NCBI GenBank assembly: GCA_000320545.1
Contig: ADNK01001472.1
Span: forward strand, 1-25,000
Length of the DNA: 25,000 nt
From: Bigelowiella natans CCMP2755
Taxonomy: Eukaryota > Cercozoa > Chlorarachniophyceae
Direction: 5' to 3'
A program made the position numbers and the translations under genes. The notes under the pieces are model-generated. The model was not told the DNA's origin. It searched no databases and worked only from the letters and a program-made list of their open reading frames with translations. Below, piece by piece: positions 1 to 9,374 of the stretch. Each line of letters starts with the position of its first letter. Within the stretch, counting starts at the first letter, position 1.

Positions 1-33
<33 letters not shown>
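1..33. repeat. (AG)n microsatellite
   Basis: Perfect dinucleotide tract at the window edge, followed by a purine-rich stretch. It lies inside an IleRS intron downstream of the exon at 58-89. Confidence 0.95.
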
Positions 34-39
<6 letters not shown>

Positions 40-57
40 GGAGGGGAGGTCAAATAC

Positions 58-558
58 CTTAATACATTGCGCCGAGGGCACTTGGCATCCTAAGAAGAAG
101 AAAAAGAGTGTAAGAAGAGAGAAGGTTCAGGATTAATACGACAAGATAACACGGAGAAACCGTTGGCGAGAGAAAACTACAAGAGGAAACAAATCTGCAC
201 ACTCCTCCTTCTCCTCCTCTTCTACGACTAAGATGATGACTACCGAGACGCTGGGGACTGCTCGCTTTTTTTCTTTTTCTTCTTCTTCTTCCTCTTCTTC
301 TTGCCGCTCCCATCGCTCTCGTGCTGCTCCTCCTGATGTTGGTCCTTGACAGGATTCGCCTTCTCATCAGTGACCTCACTCGGAGCAGTCCTGCGCACAT
401 GGTGGGGGGGGGGGAATGAATCTTGGCATGTGGACTATGCGAAATGATTTTCTGAAATGTCATGGTTTTGTGCTTAAATTAGGTTATTCTTCTCACCCAT
501 CAACGATTTGAGAAGGATATATCACGTTGCCAAGGGACTTGGACATCTTGCGGTTCTG

Positions 559-605
<47 letters not shown>

Positions 606-641
606 GCATCATCAACATATACTTTAAACTCTGTATTTTTC

Positions 642-680
<39 letters not shown>

Positions 681-1574
681 GTGCGAGCGCCTATCCTTTG
701 TCCTTGACTATCACGATCAAGTTGTTGATGTCACTCTCATCATCGTCATCTCCATCGTCGCCCTTACTATCGCTGTTAAGCGCTCTGCCTCTCTAGGACA
801 CCGCGAGCCTGTTTCTCTCTCTTCCTCTTTCTCTCCTCCCCCCTCCCCTCCCTCTCTATACTGTTACTTTCTCGTCGAGGACAAATCCGTGAGTGATGAC
901 TGTTTTGTAAGGAGCTTCAGGAGCATTGCTGACAGCTACAGCCTGCAGGGAGGAGATAATTACTTAATGATGTTGATTAGTGACGATATGGTGGTCACGA
1001 TCATCATGCACTTATCGAGTCGTGCAAGTTAAGAGCTAGAAGGGATGTAGAAGCCGGAGGGGGGGTGGGGGGGGAGCAAGCAGACCGTGAGCAGCGAAGA
1101 CTGAAACCATCCTCGATGCTGATCGCTGATAAAGATAACAAGGGGTTATTAGACAAGGATCAGGGGGATGGGGGGGGGGGGGGGTGAGAAAGATAACATA
1201 AAAGAGAGAAGGAGGAAAATAGCACGCAACAGCTAGATCTTTGTGCACGTGCTTGTGTGCGTGTGTGCGTTTGCAAGTGAGGGAAGACCTTCCCTCCAAT
1301 ACGACGTCACTAGGAAAGTTGAGGCCTTTCCCTCTCACCACGGAATCCCAAGATACGCCGCTAGGAGGAGGGGGAGAGGAAAGCGGGTTATCGAAATAAG
1401 AGGGAAGATTCACAAGGTTTGCTCCATCGTCGTTGTGTTTGTTGGAAACAGGAGCATTCAACTCATCCTCATCATCATCATCACCATGCTTTTCAAATTT
1501 CTTGATCATGTACCTGTCAAACCATACGTCCAGCGTGTCTGCCCCTTTCACATACTTGGAGCCCATCCCCTCAC

Positions 1575-1616
<42 letters not shown>

Positions 1617-1912
1617 GCACGCACGCACACATCTATGATGACGCTATATGTGAAAGGAAACAGTGGAAGAAGACTGCTACGAGCACACCATCATCATCAC
1701 CGACTTCTTTTCCATCTCATCGACACAGTAGCGCTTCTCCACCGCAACAGAAGAATATGGAGGAGGAGGAGGAGGAGGAGGGGGAGGAGGAGAGGGGGGG
1801 GGGTGTGGAGAGATACCGAGAAAGTCATCGACGCTGAGAGTCCACCAACAGTCAGAGCTGGGGACCATTTATAGGAGAGTTATCAACAACACTGATTCTT
1901 CCTTAGCACACA

Positions 1913-1980
<68 letters not shown>

Positions 1981-2139
1981 AAATACACGCACATATGAAT
2001 TATATATTTGCCACATATATACACAGCATGAGGACACGAGGAGGGGAGGGGGGAGGGGGTACGAGGAGGACCCATATTGTTGGAATTTTTCCATCACACT
2101 TTGAATCGTCGCCGAGTTCATCAGGGGCTCATCTACATG

Positions 2140-2178
<39 letters not shown>

Positions 2179-2518
2179 CGTGTGTATACTTGTTTTGTAT
2201 CGTAGGCGCAAAAGCGTATGCGCTCATCGGTCGTGGTCATCGTTACCTGTGACAGCATCGTAGAAGGCGGGGATTGGCACTCCCCAGATTCTTTGCCGCG
2301 AGATGCACCTAATAACATTATACAATCATTATTTTATGTGTGTGGAAGGGGGGGTGGGGGGGGGGGGGAGGAATTTGTCCACAGAATTACCATTCTTTTC
2401 TCGAAGACAGCATCGCCCGCATGCGAGATTGACCTAGGAAGATTGAGGGGAAATCTTTGTGAGAAAGAGAAATAGGTGTGGAAGAGGGGGGTCGTACTTA
2501 GAATTACTATCTTTCTCC

Positions 2519-2551
<33 letters not shown>

Positions 2552-2614
2552 CATTCCCTACTTCCTTCGGGCACTAAGCTCACAGAATCAAGAGCATCCT
2601 GCAGAACAATCAAA

Positions 2615-2645
<31 letters not shown>

Positions 2646-2724
2646 TAATACCCGTGTCAAAGACGTAATATGAAAATACATGCTCACAAAAAATGACAAG
2701 CTCTAACAGACAATATTATATATG

Positions 2725-2761
<37 letters not shown>

Positions 2762-2994
2762 ATATTTGTGTGTATTTATGTCTATATTTTCCCACCACGG
2801 CCAAATCCCCGATTTGATCAAGGTTTGCAAACCATTGCTTTGTCGCTGAGGAGAAATTCGTAGTTTGATCAAAAGGCAAGGCAGGTGGATCGAGGTGCGC
2901 ACGGAAGAAGCAACATGTGATGACATAAAACTAACAAAGAACCTCTCTGAACCACAGGTTCTTTGGTCCTCCAGTCGTAAGGATATCTTGGAAA

Positions 2995-3042
<48 letters not shown>

Positions 3043-3079
3043 GGGCGGTGAGAGTGGAGGATTGAGTCGTGCTCACATG

Positions 3080-3116
<37 letters not shown>

Positions 3117-3651
3117 TTCTCCGCGTTTATCTTTCGTTAGCGTAGTCATTACACTACTCTCTGCTAAATCGCCACTTTTCTTTACACATACACATACACA
3201 TACATACCTGTGACAGTATGAGCGCTCTTTCAACAGCAACCCTTTCGTCCGAAGCAGCTGTTTAATTGTGTCCGTTCCCCCCCCATGAATGTGTTGTCCT
3301 GTCAGCGCACCCTTTGCAGCCTAATTTGGATTGGGGAGAGGGGGGGGGGAGGAAGAAACCCTTCGTCATTCACTCATCCACAGCTGCTTAAGAATAGATT
3401 AGAACACGATGATTCCTGGTTGGAGAGAATTGTTTCAAAGTGGGATGCTACTAGCTTTTCCACACGGCAAGGGATTGAATGATTTAAGGATGATTCATCA
3501 TCATCATCATCTATTGTGCTATGCACCTTATCAGTAAAAGTGCCATCTGCAGAGACCAGCGATTTGACGTCGAGACCAAAGCTGTTGGAAGAGCGTGATC
3601 ATGCAATGATTACAATATGCATAAAAACGCTATTGGGAAAAATGTACATAT

Positions 3652-3690
<39 letters not shown>

Positions 3691-5638
3691 TATCTTCTTT
3701 CATAGCACATATCTCCTTCAGCGATGAAATATGCCAAAGGAAGATATCTGAACCTCAATCATCATTTCTTCTCTCAAACCCTCTGTCGAATTAAGCTAGT
3801 ATGCTAGCCCCCTCCCCCCCCCCCCCCTTACCTTTTTCCGACGAGAAAGTCCTCCATTCCATGAGCTGGTAAGAGGAGCAAGTTACTTCTAGCATTCAGT
3901 TGAGATTGGAGGGAGAGGGGGGGAAATAATAATGCTATGATGAAAGGATGCTTTCCCGTCCTTTGTGTATGTAGAGTAACTTAACCCCTCCCCCCCCCCC
4001 CCCCAAACCCCCTTCCTCCTCATACCTGGAGCTATATGCACCAGACCAGTACCTAAAAAAAGGATAAATTATTTCATGAAATTGCTGTTTTTCTATCTGC
4101 TGTTGATGCGAGACTCATCACCACAATGAAGCTACTACTGCGACAAAAACGAGAAAGTCTGATGGGAATTTAACAGAGATCCTGCGCGCGTTTGTGTGAT
4201 AGTGCGTGCGTATGTATGCGCGCGCGAATATGAGGAGTAAAACCGTCTTCAGATGTAACATGTTCCCCCGGTAGCAATGGACACTTCCTATCCTCCTGCA
4301 GGGTTAGGAGAGGTTAGACGTATGGTGTGAGGAAACACTCGCCTCTCCAAAAAGAGCGACCTGCTTTTCGGCTCATATTGTCTGTAAATTCCCACGAGGG
4401 AGGCAGGATTAGGAAGAAAAGCCGCTCTCCTCCCTCACCCCCCCGTCATCATCGCTTGCAACCCTATTACTACTACTACCTCAAATGGGTGATGGTAAAA
4501 GCATCCTTTCAGCTCACTTCCTCTCACCAAACCCTGTATCACAATACAACATCGCGCACAGTTGTTAAGAAGGATCAGGCGCCGCTACATTTCGCCTCCT
4601 CGATCGACGGTGCGCAGCTAATGGGGGGGGGGGGGGGGGGGTTGAACAGCTCCCAGGGCCGTGATCATACAATCCCTACTCATCATTTTTGCCCTCCCAT
4701 TCCCCCATTCCATCACCTCAACGTGCAGAGGCAGCTCAAGGACCCCCGCGAGGGTATCTACCAAATCAAGTGCCACGATGAAGGAGGAGGAGGAGGAGGA
4801 GGAGGAGGAGGAGGATGCAGCATCAGCATCGACAACAGGGGAATGAGAAGGCGGAGGCGATGGAATTGTGCACCACGCGTAGGTTATATCCTCCCCGTAG
4901 CACACAGCTTCATTCGCAGGGAGTGTCCACGGGGTCGTCGTCCATATCAGCAAACGGGGGGGGGGCAGCTCTTCTGCCGTCTTCCCTGTCCTCATTCCAC
5001 CGTCGCTATCTTGTTGATTCAAACGTGGGAGCTCTCCTAATAGGGGGAGGGTGACGTAGACCGACGGCGAAATATGGTCCTCCTTATACCTGGCAAGCGC
5101 CGACAAGAAATGAGGAAGAGGGGGGGGGGGGGGGGAGGGCAGAAAGCAGGGTATAGAAGGGAGGAAATGATGATGATGATGATGATGATGATGATAATGA
5201 TGATGGTGATGATTAACAGAAAGATAAACATCGAGAAGAAAAGGTACAAATCCTTCCCGGGCACAGGTGTGTGTGTGTGTGTGTGTGTGTGTACCATGAA
5301 TTTAGGTCAATTGTGTGTGTGTGTGTGTGTGTGTGTGTGAGTGTGTGAGAGAGAGTGTGTGTCCCTCGTCATTCCAACGACAGGAGTATCAGCATCAGCA
5401 TCAGCATCAGCATCAGCAAGCACGCACTCTAACTCCGCCTCTGCAAGTGCGGTTTGTGATGAAGGCGACCAGTGTACAGGCTTCATATCCCTGCACAATA
5501 GGAAAGAAGAAGAAGAAGAAGAAGAAGAAGAAGAAGAAGAAAAGGAGGAGGAGAAATTATGGTATGCTTTCAAGGTAAGGTGAATGCATACATGCGTCCA
5601 CACGTGCCATTTATGCGAGTAGCACTGCTCTTAACACT

Positions 5639-5669
<31 letters not shown>

Positions 5670-7699
5670 CTGTAGATGAGACCGCTATCAACCATTTTCA
5701 TAAATACTCCAAGCTGCCGTGCTTCATACTGAAGGATGAGGAATCAAGAGGGGGAGGAGGAACATTTTAACACATCGTACTAGACTAATGCAATTGTCAT
5801 CCGAACAACCTCGCTCGCACGCTAGCCTTCGCGCACATCATGCAGGCGGGGGGAGGGGAGACCTTCAGCGGAGTTCCATTATGCAGCATTACCCTTACTA
5901 CTATTAAGCTATTCAAACGCCGCAAAGCCAATCTTACCTGAGGGTCCATTGTGCAGTAGTAGTTGCCCCAATTTCCCATGACGCCCCATCTGATGATGAG
6001 ATACGGAAACCAACCGAAGGTGTGGTTAAGTCGGGGAGGGGGGGACGGACGCGGGGGCGCAGGAGGGTTGATTTAAAAAACGTGTAGGAAAAAAATTAAA
6101 ATATACAAACACCTCTCGAATTGAGATCTTTGCTTGTCAATTGCACCTGAAAGCAAGGGGGAAACTATCACACATCTCCACATCAACCGCTGAAAAGACG
6201 GGAGGCGGGGGGGGGGGGGGAGGTAAAGCGGAAACGTCGTTGACGAAGATGACCATCCTCCCCTTCCGCTGCCGTAAGACTTGCACTTTCCTATTCCCCT
6301 CACTCAGTGCAGCATCTAACAATAACCTTTTGCAAATTGAGATGCTCGGCGGCGCAGCTCAAGCGCTGGTAACTTGCTGTCTTTATCCTAGCATATTGAA
6401 TAAAGACGAACATATTGATGGGTTGAAAGGGTTGGGGGGGGCGCTGTGAAGAGGACAGAGGCTTTACATTAAGTGCGTAGCACTCACCGTTGCTTTGAGC
6501 TCGATTGGTAGGCCTGATGCAGCGTGGTCGCGGCAGCACAGAGAGGATGGTTATATTTAGTCGAGGAATGGGGAATCATTATCATCGTTCGAAATGCTGA
6601 AATGCTCATATATAGGTTGATGTTGGAATCAACGCGTGTGGACGGTGTTCTTATATCGGGTAAATTCTTTACTCCGCGGCGATTCTCTATCTCTTCTCAA
6701 GGCGCATTGATGTTGATGTTGATGTTGATGTTGATGTTGATGTTATTGTTGTTGTCCATCGTCTTTATTGCTACTACCATGACAGTCCCATCCTGGGGTG
6801 TACTCTATTCGGTGGCCTTATTTATGATTCAAAGAGATGGGAGGATTCAATGACACGCTGGGAAACGGTACATCAATGATCATGCACATGGATATCAACA
6901 ACGACGCTCACTCGCTACATGAAAAAGCCATAAATTGAGGTAAAATGCCTCAAAAACAACCTGTCATAAGCTTGTGCCTGTTGATGATGTCCTTCAGCAC
7001 TTTGTTCATTGCGTGGCTAGAGCATTTTGGGGATCAGCGCAACAAATCAAAATCATGAGCTCACAAACAACCAACCACCACCATCACCATCATCATCATT
7101 CTCACTATCATCACGACCATCACCGACCAAAGATAAAGAACAGATGCACCTACCCCATATGAAGGTCGCCATTCGCGTACGGAGGGCCATCGTGCAAAGT
7201 AAAGACAGGGACTTTTTCATCAGAGGATAACTTCTCCAGCTGCCACTGGTACAGCTTGTCGCATACTGTGCTCTGTAGCAAATAGCACATGAGTGAAGAG
7301 TAGCAGGAGGAGCGGGTGGGGAGACAAAGAAGTGAAAAGATCCAAACCTGAAATTCAAGCTCACGGACGCTCGCAGAGGCTCGAATCGGCAGTTGAGTCT
7401 TTGGAAGATTCAATGTAGCTCCGTACTTGTTCTTGTTGTCTACGAAAGGAAGATGCAGGCCACTGAGCGATGAATGTCGTTCTCTCGATCGCAACCACGC
7501 ACAACAGAACAACAGCACAACACCGCCGTGAAATTCTACCTTTAGGAGCATCTTTGCCCTTCTTCGCAGCCTTCCCCGTCGCAAAGAACCGTCTTAATCG
7601 AACACTTCCACCGCCGGTAAAAGCACCCCTTGTTCTGAGTCTCTGTGCTATCACCCTCCTAGCTTTCTTATTCCCCCCGCGGCAGCATACCAGGAGCAT
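58..7699 (-). CDS. IARS2: Isoleucyl-tRNA synthetase, bacterial/organellar type, at least 32 exons, 3'-partial
   Basis: Charges tRNA-Ile with isoleucine and edits mischarged valine; class I synthetase. Exons in transcript order: 7699-7540, 7439-7348, 7272-7154, 7016-6961, 6816-6778, 6513-6488, 6387-6327, 6146-6113, 5989-5938, 5728-5670, 5490-5428, 5089-4717, 4533-4480, 4295-4244, 4052-4026, 3865-3832, 3581-3527, 3320-3208, 2986-2943, 2845-2799 (or to 2796), 2598-2562, 2433-2391, 2308-2247, 2132-2072, 1857-1817, 1574-1514, 1360-1289, 1125-1086, 942-868, 555-497, 390-351 (or 390-375), 89-58. Every junction keeps frame. Visible landmarks: HMGH signature across exons 3/4, WDCHGLPIELK across exons 5/6, TTTPWTLPANEA in exon 12, GTGLVHIAPAHGMEDF across exons 14-16, YPYDWRTKEPVVQR, CISRQRIWGVPIP, SDQHRGWFQSSLLT and KMSKSLGNV. 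The first ~50 residues are Arg/Lys-rich with RRFFAT, as in an organelle presequence. The anticodon-binding part lies beyond position 1. No in-frame ATG precedes 7699. Confidence 0.95.
497..555 (-). CDS. IARS2: IleRS exon 30 with KMSKS loop
   Basis: This 59-nt exon encodes NRKMSKSLGNVIYPSQIVDG. The KMSKS motif is the second class I signature and stabilises the ATP transition state. It joins exon 29 (942-868, ending FVLDEK) in phase 0, giving DEKNRKMSKS with normal family spacing. Its acceptor lies 7 bases from a long (TG)n tract in the transcript. Confidence 0.93.
565..602. repeat. (CA)n microsatellite beside the KMSKS exon
   Basis: Reads (TG)n in the IleRS transcript and ends about 7 bases before the acceptor of the KMSKS exon. 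A (CT)n tract at 647-678 lies in the same intron. Confidence 0.95.
1577..1614. repeat. (AC)n microsatellite abutting a splice acceptor
   Basis: Reads (GT)n in the IleRS transcript and runs directly into the gcag acceptor of the exon at 1514-1574, leaving no pyrimidine tract between. Confidence 0.95.
1907..1979. repeat. Compound (CA)n(CT)n(CA)n microsatellite
   Basis: A 70-base compound tract in the IleRS intron between exons 24 and 25. It reads GT-GA-GT in the transcript. Confidence 0.95.
2145..2175. repeat. (TA)n microsatellite before an IleRS acceptor
   Basis: Lies about 12 bases upstream (in the transcript) of the acceptor of the exon at 2072-2132. Confidence 0.95.
2520..2551. repeat. 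(ATC)n trinucleotide tract
   Basis: Sits just inside the intron after the exon at 2562-2598. Read through in frame it would encode an Asp run, but the phase of the next exon requires splicing before it (donor GTAGGG). Confidence 0.9.
2616..2642. repeat. (AC)n microsatellite
   Basis: Reads (GT)n in the IleRS transcript, about 17 bases upstream of the ctgcag acceptor of the exon at 2562-2598. Confidence 0.95.
2724..2757. repeat. (TA)n microsatellite
   Basis: Lies in the same IleRS intron (2599-2798) as the (AC)n tract at 2616-2642. Confidence 0.95.
2999..3037. repeat. (AG)n microsatellite, (CT)n in transcript
   Basis: Gives a long (CT)n polypyrimidine run about 12 bases before the acceptor of the IleRS exon at 2943-2986. 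A (TG)n tract at 3081-3113 lies further upstream in the same intron. Confidence 0.95.
3654..3683. repeat. (TA)n microsatellite
   Basis: Lies in the IleRS intron between the exons at 3832-3865 and 3527-3581. Confidence 0.95.
4623..4641. repeat. Poly-G run
   Basis: About 19 consecutive G (C in the IleRS transcript), inside the intron between exons 12 and 13. Similar runs occur at 1171-1184, 2358-2368, 3987-4003, 5121-5136 and 6209-6220. Confidence 0.9.
4717..5089 (-). CDS. IARS2: IleRS exon 12, start of editing domain with poly-Ser insert
   Basis: At 373 nt this is by far the largest exon of the gene. It opens with YKEDHISPSVYVTLPLLGEL, runs through a non-conserved stretch to LIWTTTPWTLPANEAVCYG, then carries a low-complexity insert (DADAA followed by 11 serines, bases about 4782-4832) before resuming family-like sequence (FIVALDLVDTLAGVLELPLH). 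No usable acceptor AG lies between the repeat and the flanking code, so the (TCC)n tract appears to be translated. The only alternative acceptor, near 4757, breaks the frame needed by exon 13. Confidence 0.8.
5168..5212. repeat. (ATG)n trinucleotide tract
   Basis: Lies in IleRS intron 11 together with two (GT)n tracts (5267-5292 and 5314-5339). Confidence 0.95.
5386..5418. repeat. (ATCAGC)n hexanucleotide repeat
   Basis: About five units inside IleRS intron 11. In the transcript it reads GATGCT and would encode Asp-Ala if retained. A related short version is translated in exon 12. Confidence 0.9.
5641..5669. repeat. (CTA)n trinucleotide tract forming a splice donor
   Basis: Reads (GTA)n in the IleRS transcript and begins exactly at the donor of the exon at 5670-5728, so the first repeat unit is the splice site. 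Confidence 0.9.
6706..6744. repeat. (GATGTT)n hexanucleotide repeat
   Basis: About six units in the IleRS intron upstream of the 26-nt exon at 6488-6513. Confidence 0.9.
7154..7272 (-). CDS. IARS2: IleRS exon 3, ATP-binding HIGH-type signature
   Basis: This 119-nt exon encodes the first part of the Rossmann fold, including VPVFTLHDGPPYANGDLHMG. The HIGH-type signature is completed across the intron: the last Gly codon is split GG|C and exon 4 (7016-6961) continues HAMNKVLKDIINRHKLMTG. The donor is GTAGGT. Sequence and spacing agree with the start of the catalytic domain in the family. Confidence 0.93.
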
Positions 7700-8118
7700 A
7701 TGAAAATGATGAGCCAGAGAAACCTCTACTCACAGAGTAGTGGTGATAGTAGACGGAATGTGTGAAGCCGTCTCTCGTCCTCACGGTGTGCTCGTTGGGG
7801 GTAGTTAGCAGCTCCAGTCCCCCCCTCTTTGTTGCTGGTCTGCAAACCTATTTCAGGACTGGTGGAGCTGGGCAGAAATATGTGGATATTATTTCGATTT
7901 TCTATCGTTTTGATTTTCACACTACAGGACCTACAAATAGAGATCATGCGAATTTTCGGCGTGGAGTGGTATATGGTAAAACTACTGAATATTTCTGACT
8001 ATAAACTCGAGCTTTCTCCACCATTCCATGCGACAAGAAGTGGTCAAATCAGTCAACATTAGATTCCCTGCCTCAAATACCCATATCGTCTTAAGAGAGG
8101 CGCCTGAGAGAGCGGAAG
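7700..8118. promoter_or_regulatory. Divergent intergenic region between IleRS and the small membrane-protein gene
   Basis: The two genes start on opposite strands about 420 bases apart, so this stretch probably holds both promoters. No TATA-like or other named element stands out. A possible upstream exon of the plus-strand gene sits at 7928-7975 (acceptor ctacag, donor GTAAAA, 16 codons, in-frame ATG at 7946). It could join 8098-8158 in phase 0, which would lengthen the protein and shrink this region. Confidence 0.4.
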
Positions 8119-8699
8119 ATGCACTCCCACCATGTCTTGCAGGCCGTCACCCATCACGGTCGACCCAATTCCTGAGCCCAAAAAACATTGCATTAACATC
8201 TTAATGAAAAGCGCTCATTCCTATCCACTTTGTGCAGCGAGCTCTCGAATCTGGCACGTGTTGGTCATGAGCCTAGTTCTACCCCTCTCCGTGATTGTGG
8301 AGTGTAAGAAGCCCTGTCCAGCCCTTAGTCTAACACTAAAATTGCGATCACCGTCGATCATTCGCCTTTCTTCCAGGTTGTGTCATAGGATTGGTGCTCA
8401 ACAGCAAGCATGCTTCCTGGGCAATCTCTCTCTGTGGAGCAGCGAGTCTGGCCACAGCTCTCGGGTGTTGTCTATTCGCAGATGAGGAGTACGCAATGAA
8501 CTGTCTCCTCCTTGGATGCGCTGGGGGTTTCTTTGGCTTCATTATAAGGCAGTCAATCTCGTTTATGAAAAATGTGAAGAAGCTATATCCAGTGCGCCTA
8601 CGAAACCCGTGGATGTTTCTTGTGTTTGCTTCAACAGCTCCTGCGTACATCTACACTCAGGTTATCCCAGCTTGCAACTTTAAAAAACCTAAGCTTTAA
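8119..8699 (+). CDS. Small multi-span membrane protein, function unknown
   Basis: Model: exons 8119-8158, 8238-8303 and 8377-8699 (stop TAA), about 142 residues, with all phases matching (phase 1 introns, donors GTCGAC and GTAAGA). The last exon is the firmest. It encodes a His/Ser start, hydrophobic stretches around IGLVLNSKHASWAISLCGAA, SLATALGCCLFAD, CLLLGCAGGFFGFII and PWMFLVFASTAPAYIY, and ends in a basic tail FKKPKL. Exon 2 adds another hydrophobic segment, HVLVMSLVLPLSVIVE. I do not recognise the family. It could be an organelle or ER membrane protein. The start is uncertain: an upstream exon at 7928-7975 joined to 8098-8158 would give a start at 7946. Confidence 0.6.
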
Positions 8700-8925
8700 T
8701 CTTTTACTCCCCTCCCCCCCCCCCGGCCCCCCCCCTTAATGCCAAATTACTACCTCCAGGTGATCATTTGGTACATCGAGGTTGCAGTAGGGCATCGCAG
8801 TAGGGCATCAGATGCATTCAAAGGTCGTATGAACCTGCAGCAGACTGCCCGTTTGAAAGACCTTTCGAGTCCTTGATTAGAATAGACAGACTGTAAAGTA
8901 CGTTTAGATGTGTGTGTATGTGTGT

Positions 8926-8964
<39 letters not shown>

Positions 8965-9341
8965 GAACGAACATGTACATCTTAATAAAATTGCTCAATG
9001 GTCGACATTTAGGTCTCAATTCAGGATCAGCTGGCCACTGGGGGCTTTGCCTTTTGTGCCCTCCTTGGATTTACTGTGTATAGTATTGCCTCTTCGCTTG
9101 CCAAGAATAGCAACAAGCATAAAGGAAAATAAAAGGCATGGGAATAGCGAATATTATTCGATGATGAGGCACGAATTGAACATGCGAGGGCAGTATCGCA
9201 ATCTAGACTCTACGCAACCGCTAAGACCCCCCCCCTCCCCCTTCATCCTTTAGCTTGGTGACCTAAGTTTTTCCAAAGAATGGTGAATCTAGAATCTAGA
9301 ACCTATTATTTATTACGTCACACAAAGAATATCATATTATA

Positions 9342-9374
<33 letters not shown>

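Noticed and set aside
1036-1632. Long minus-strand open frame of 198 codons
   Set aside because: It contains two genuine IleRS exons (1514-1574, 1289-1360), but the stretch between them and the CVCVC start come from intron and (AC)n sequence.
2510-2561. In-frame Asp run after VPEGSR in IleRS
   Set aside because: Splicing at GTAGGG gives PEGSQSRMRAML with correct family spacing and phase, so the (GAT)n is intronic.
3700-3790. Possible minus exon near RYLPLAYFIAEGDMC
   Set aside because: Exons 16 and 17 (3832-3865 and 3527-3581) join directly with the right phase, leaving this inside the intron.
5386-5427. In-frame continuation of IleRS exon 11 into an Asp-Ala repeat
   Set aside because: A donor (GTGCGT) before the repeat joins ELE to YKEDH exactly as in the family; retention would add the repeat and then run into (GT)n.
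6147-6326. Minus frame reading ALSEGNRKVQVLRQRKGRM, resembling the LxEGNxxVI block of IleRS
   Set aside because: It lies in the intron between two exons that join perfectly in phase 1, at the wrong place in the protein. The real counterpart is encoded at 3208-3320.
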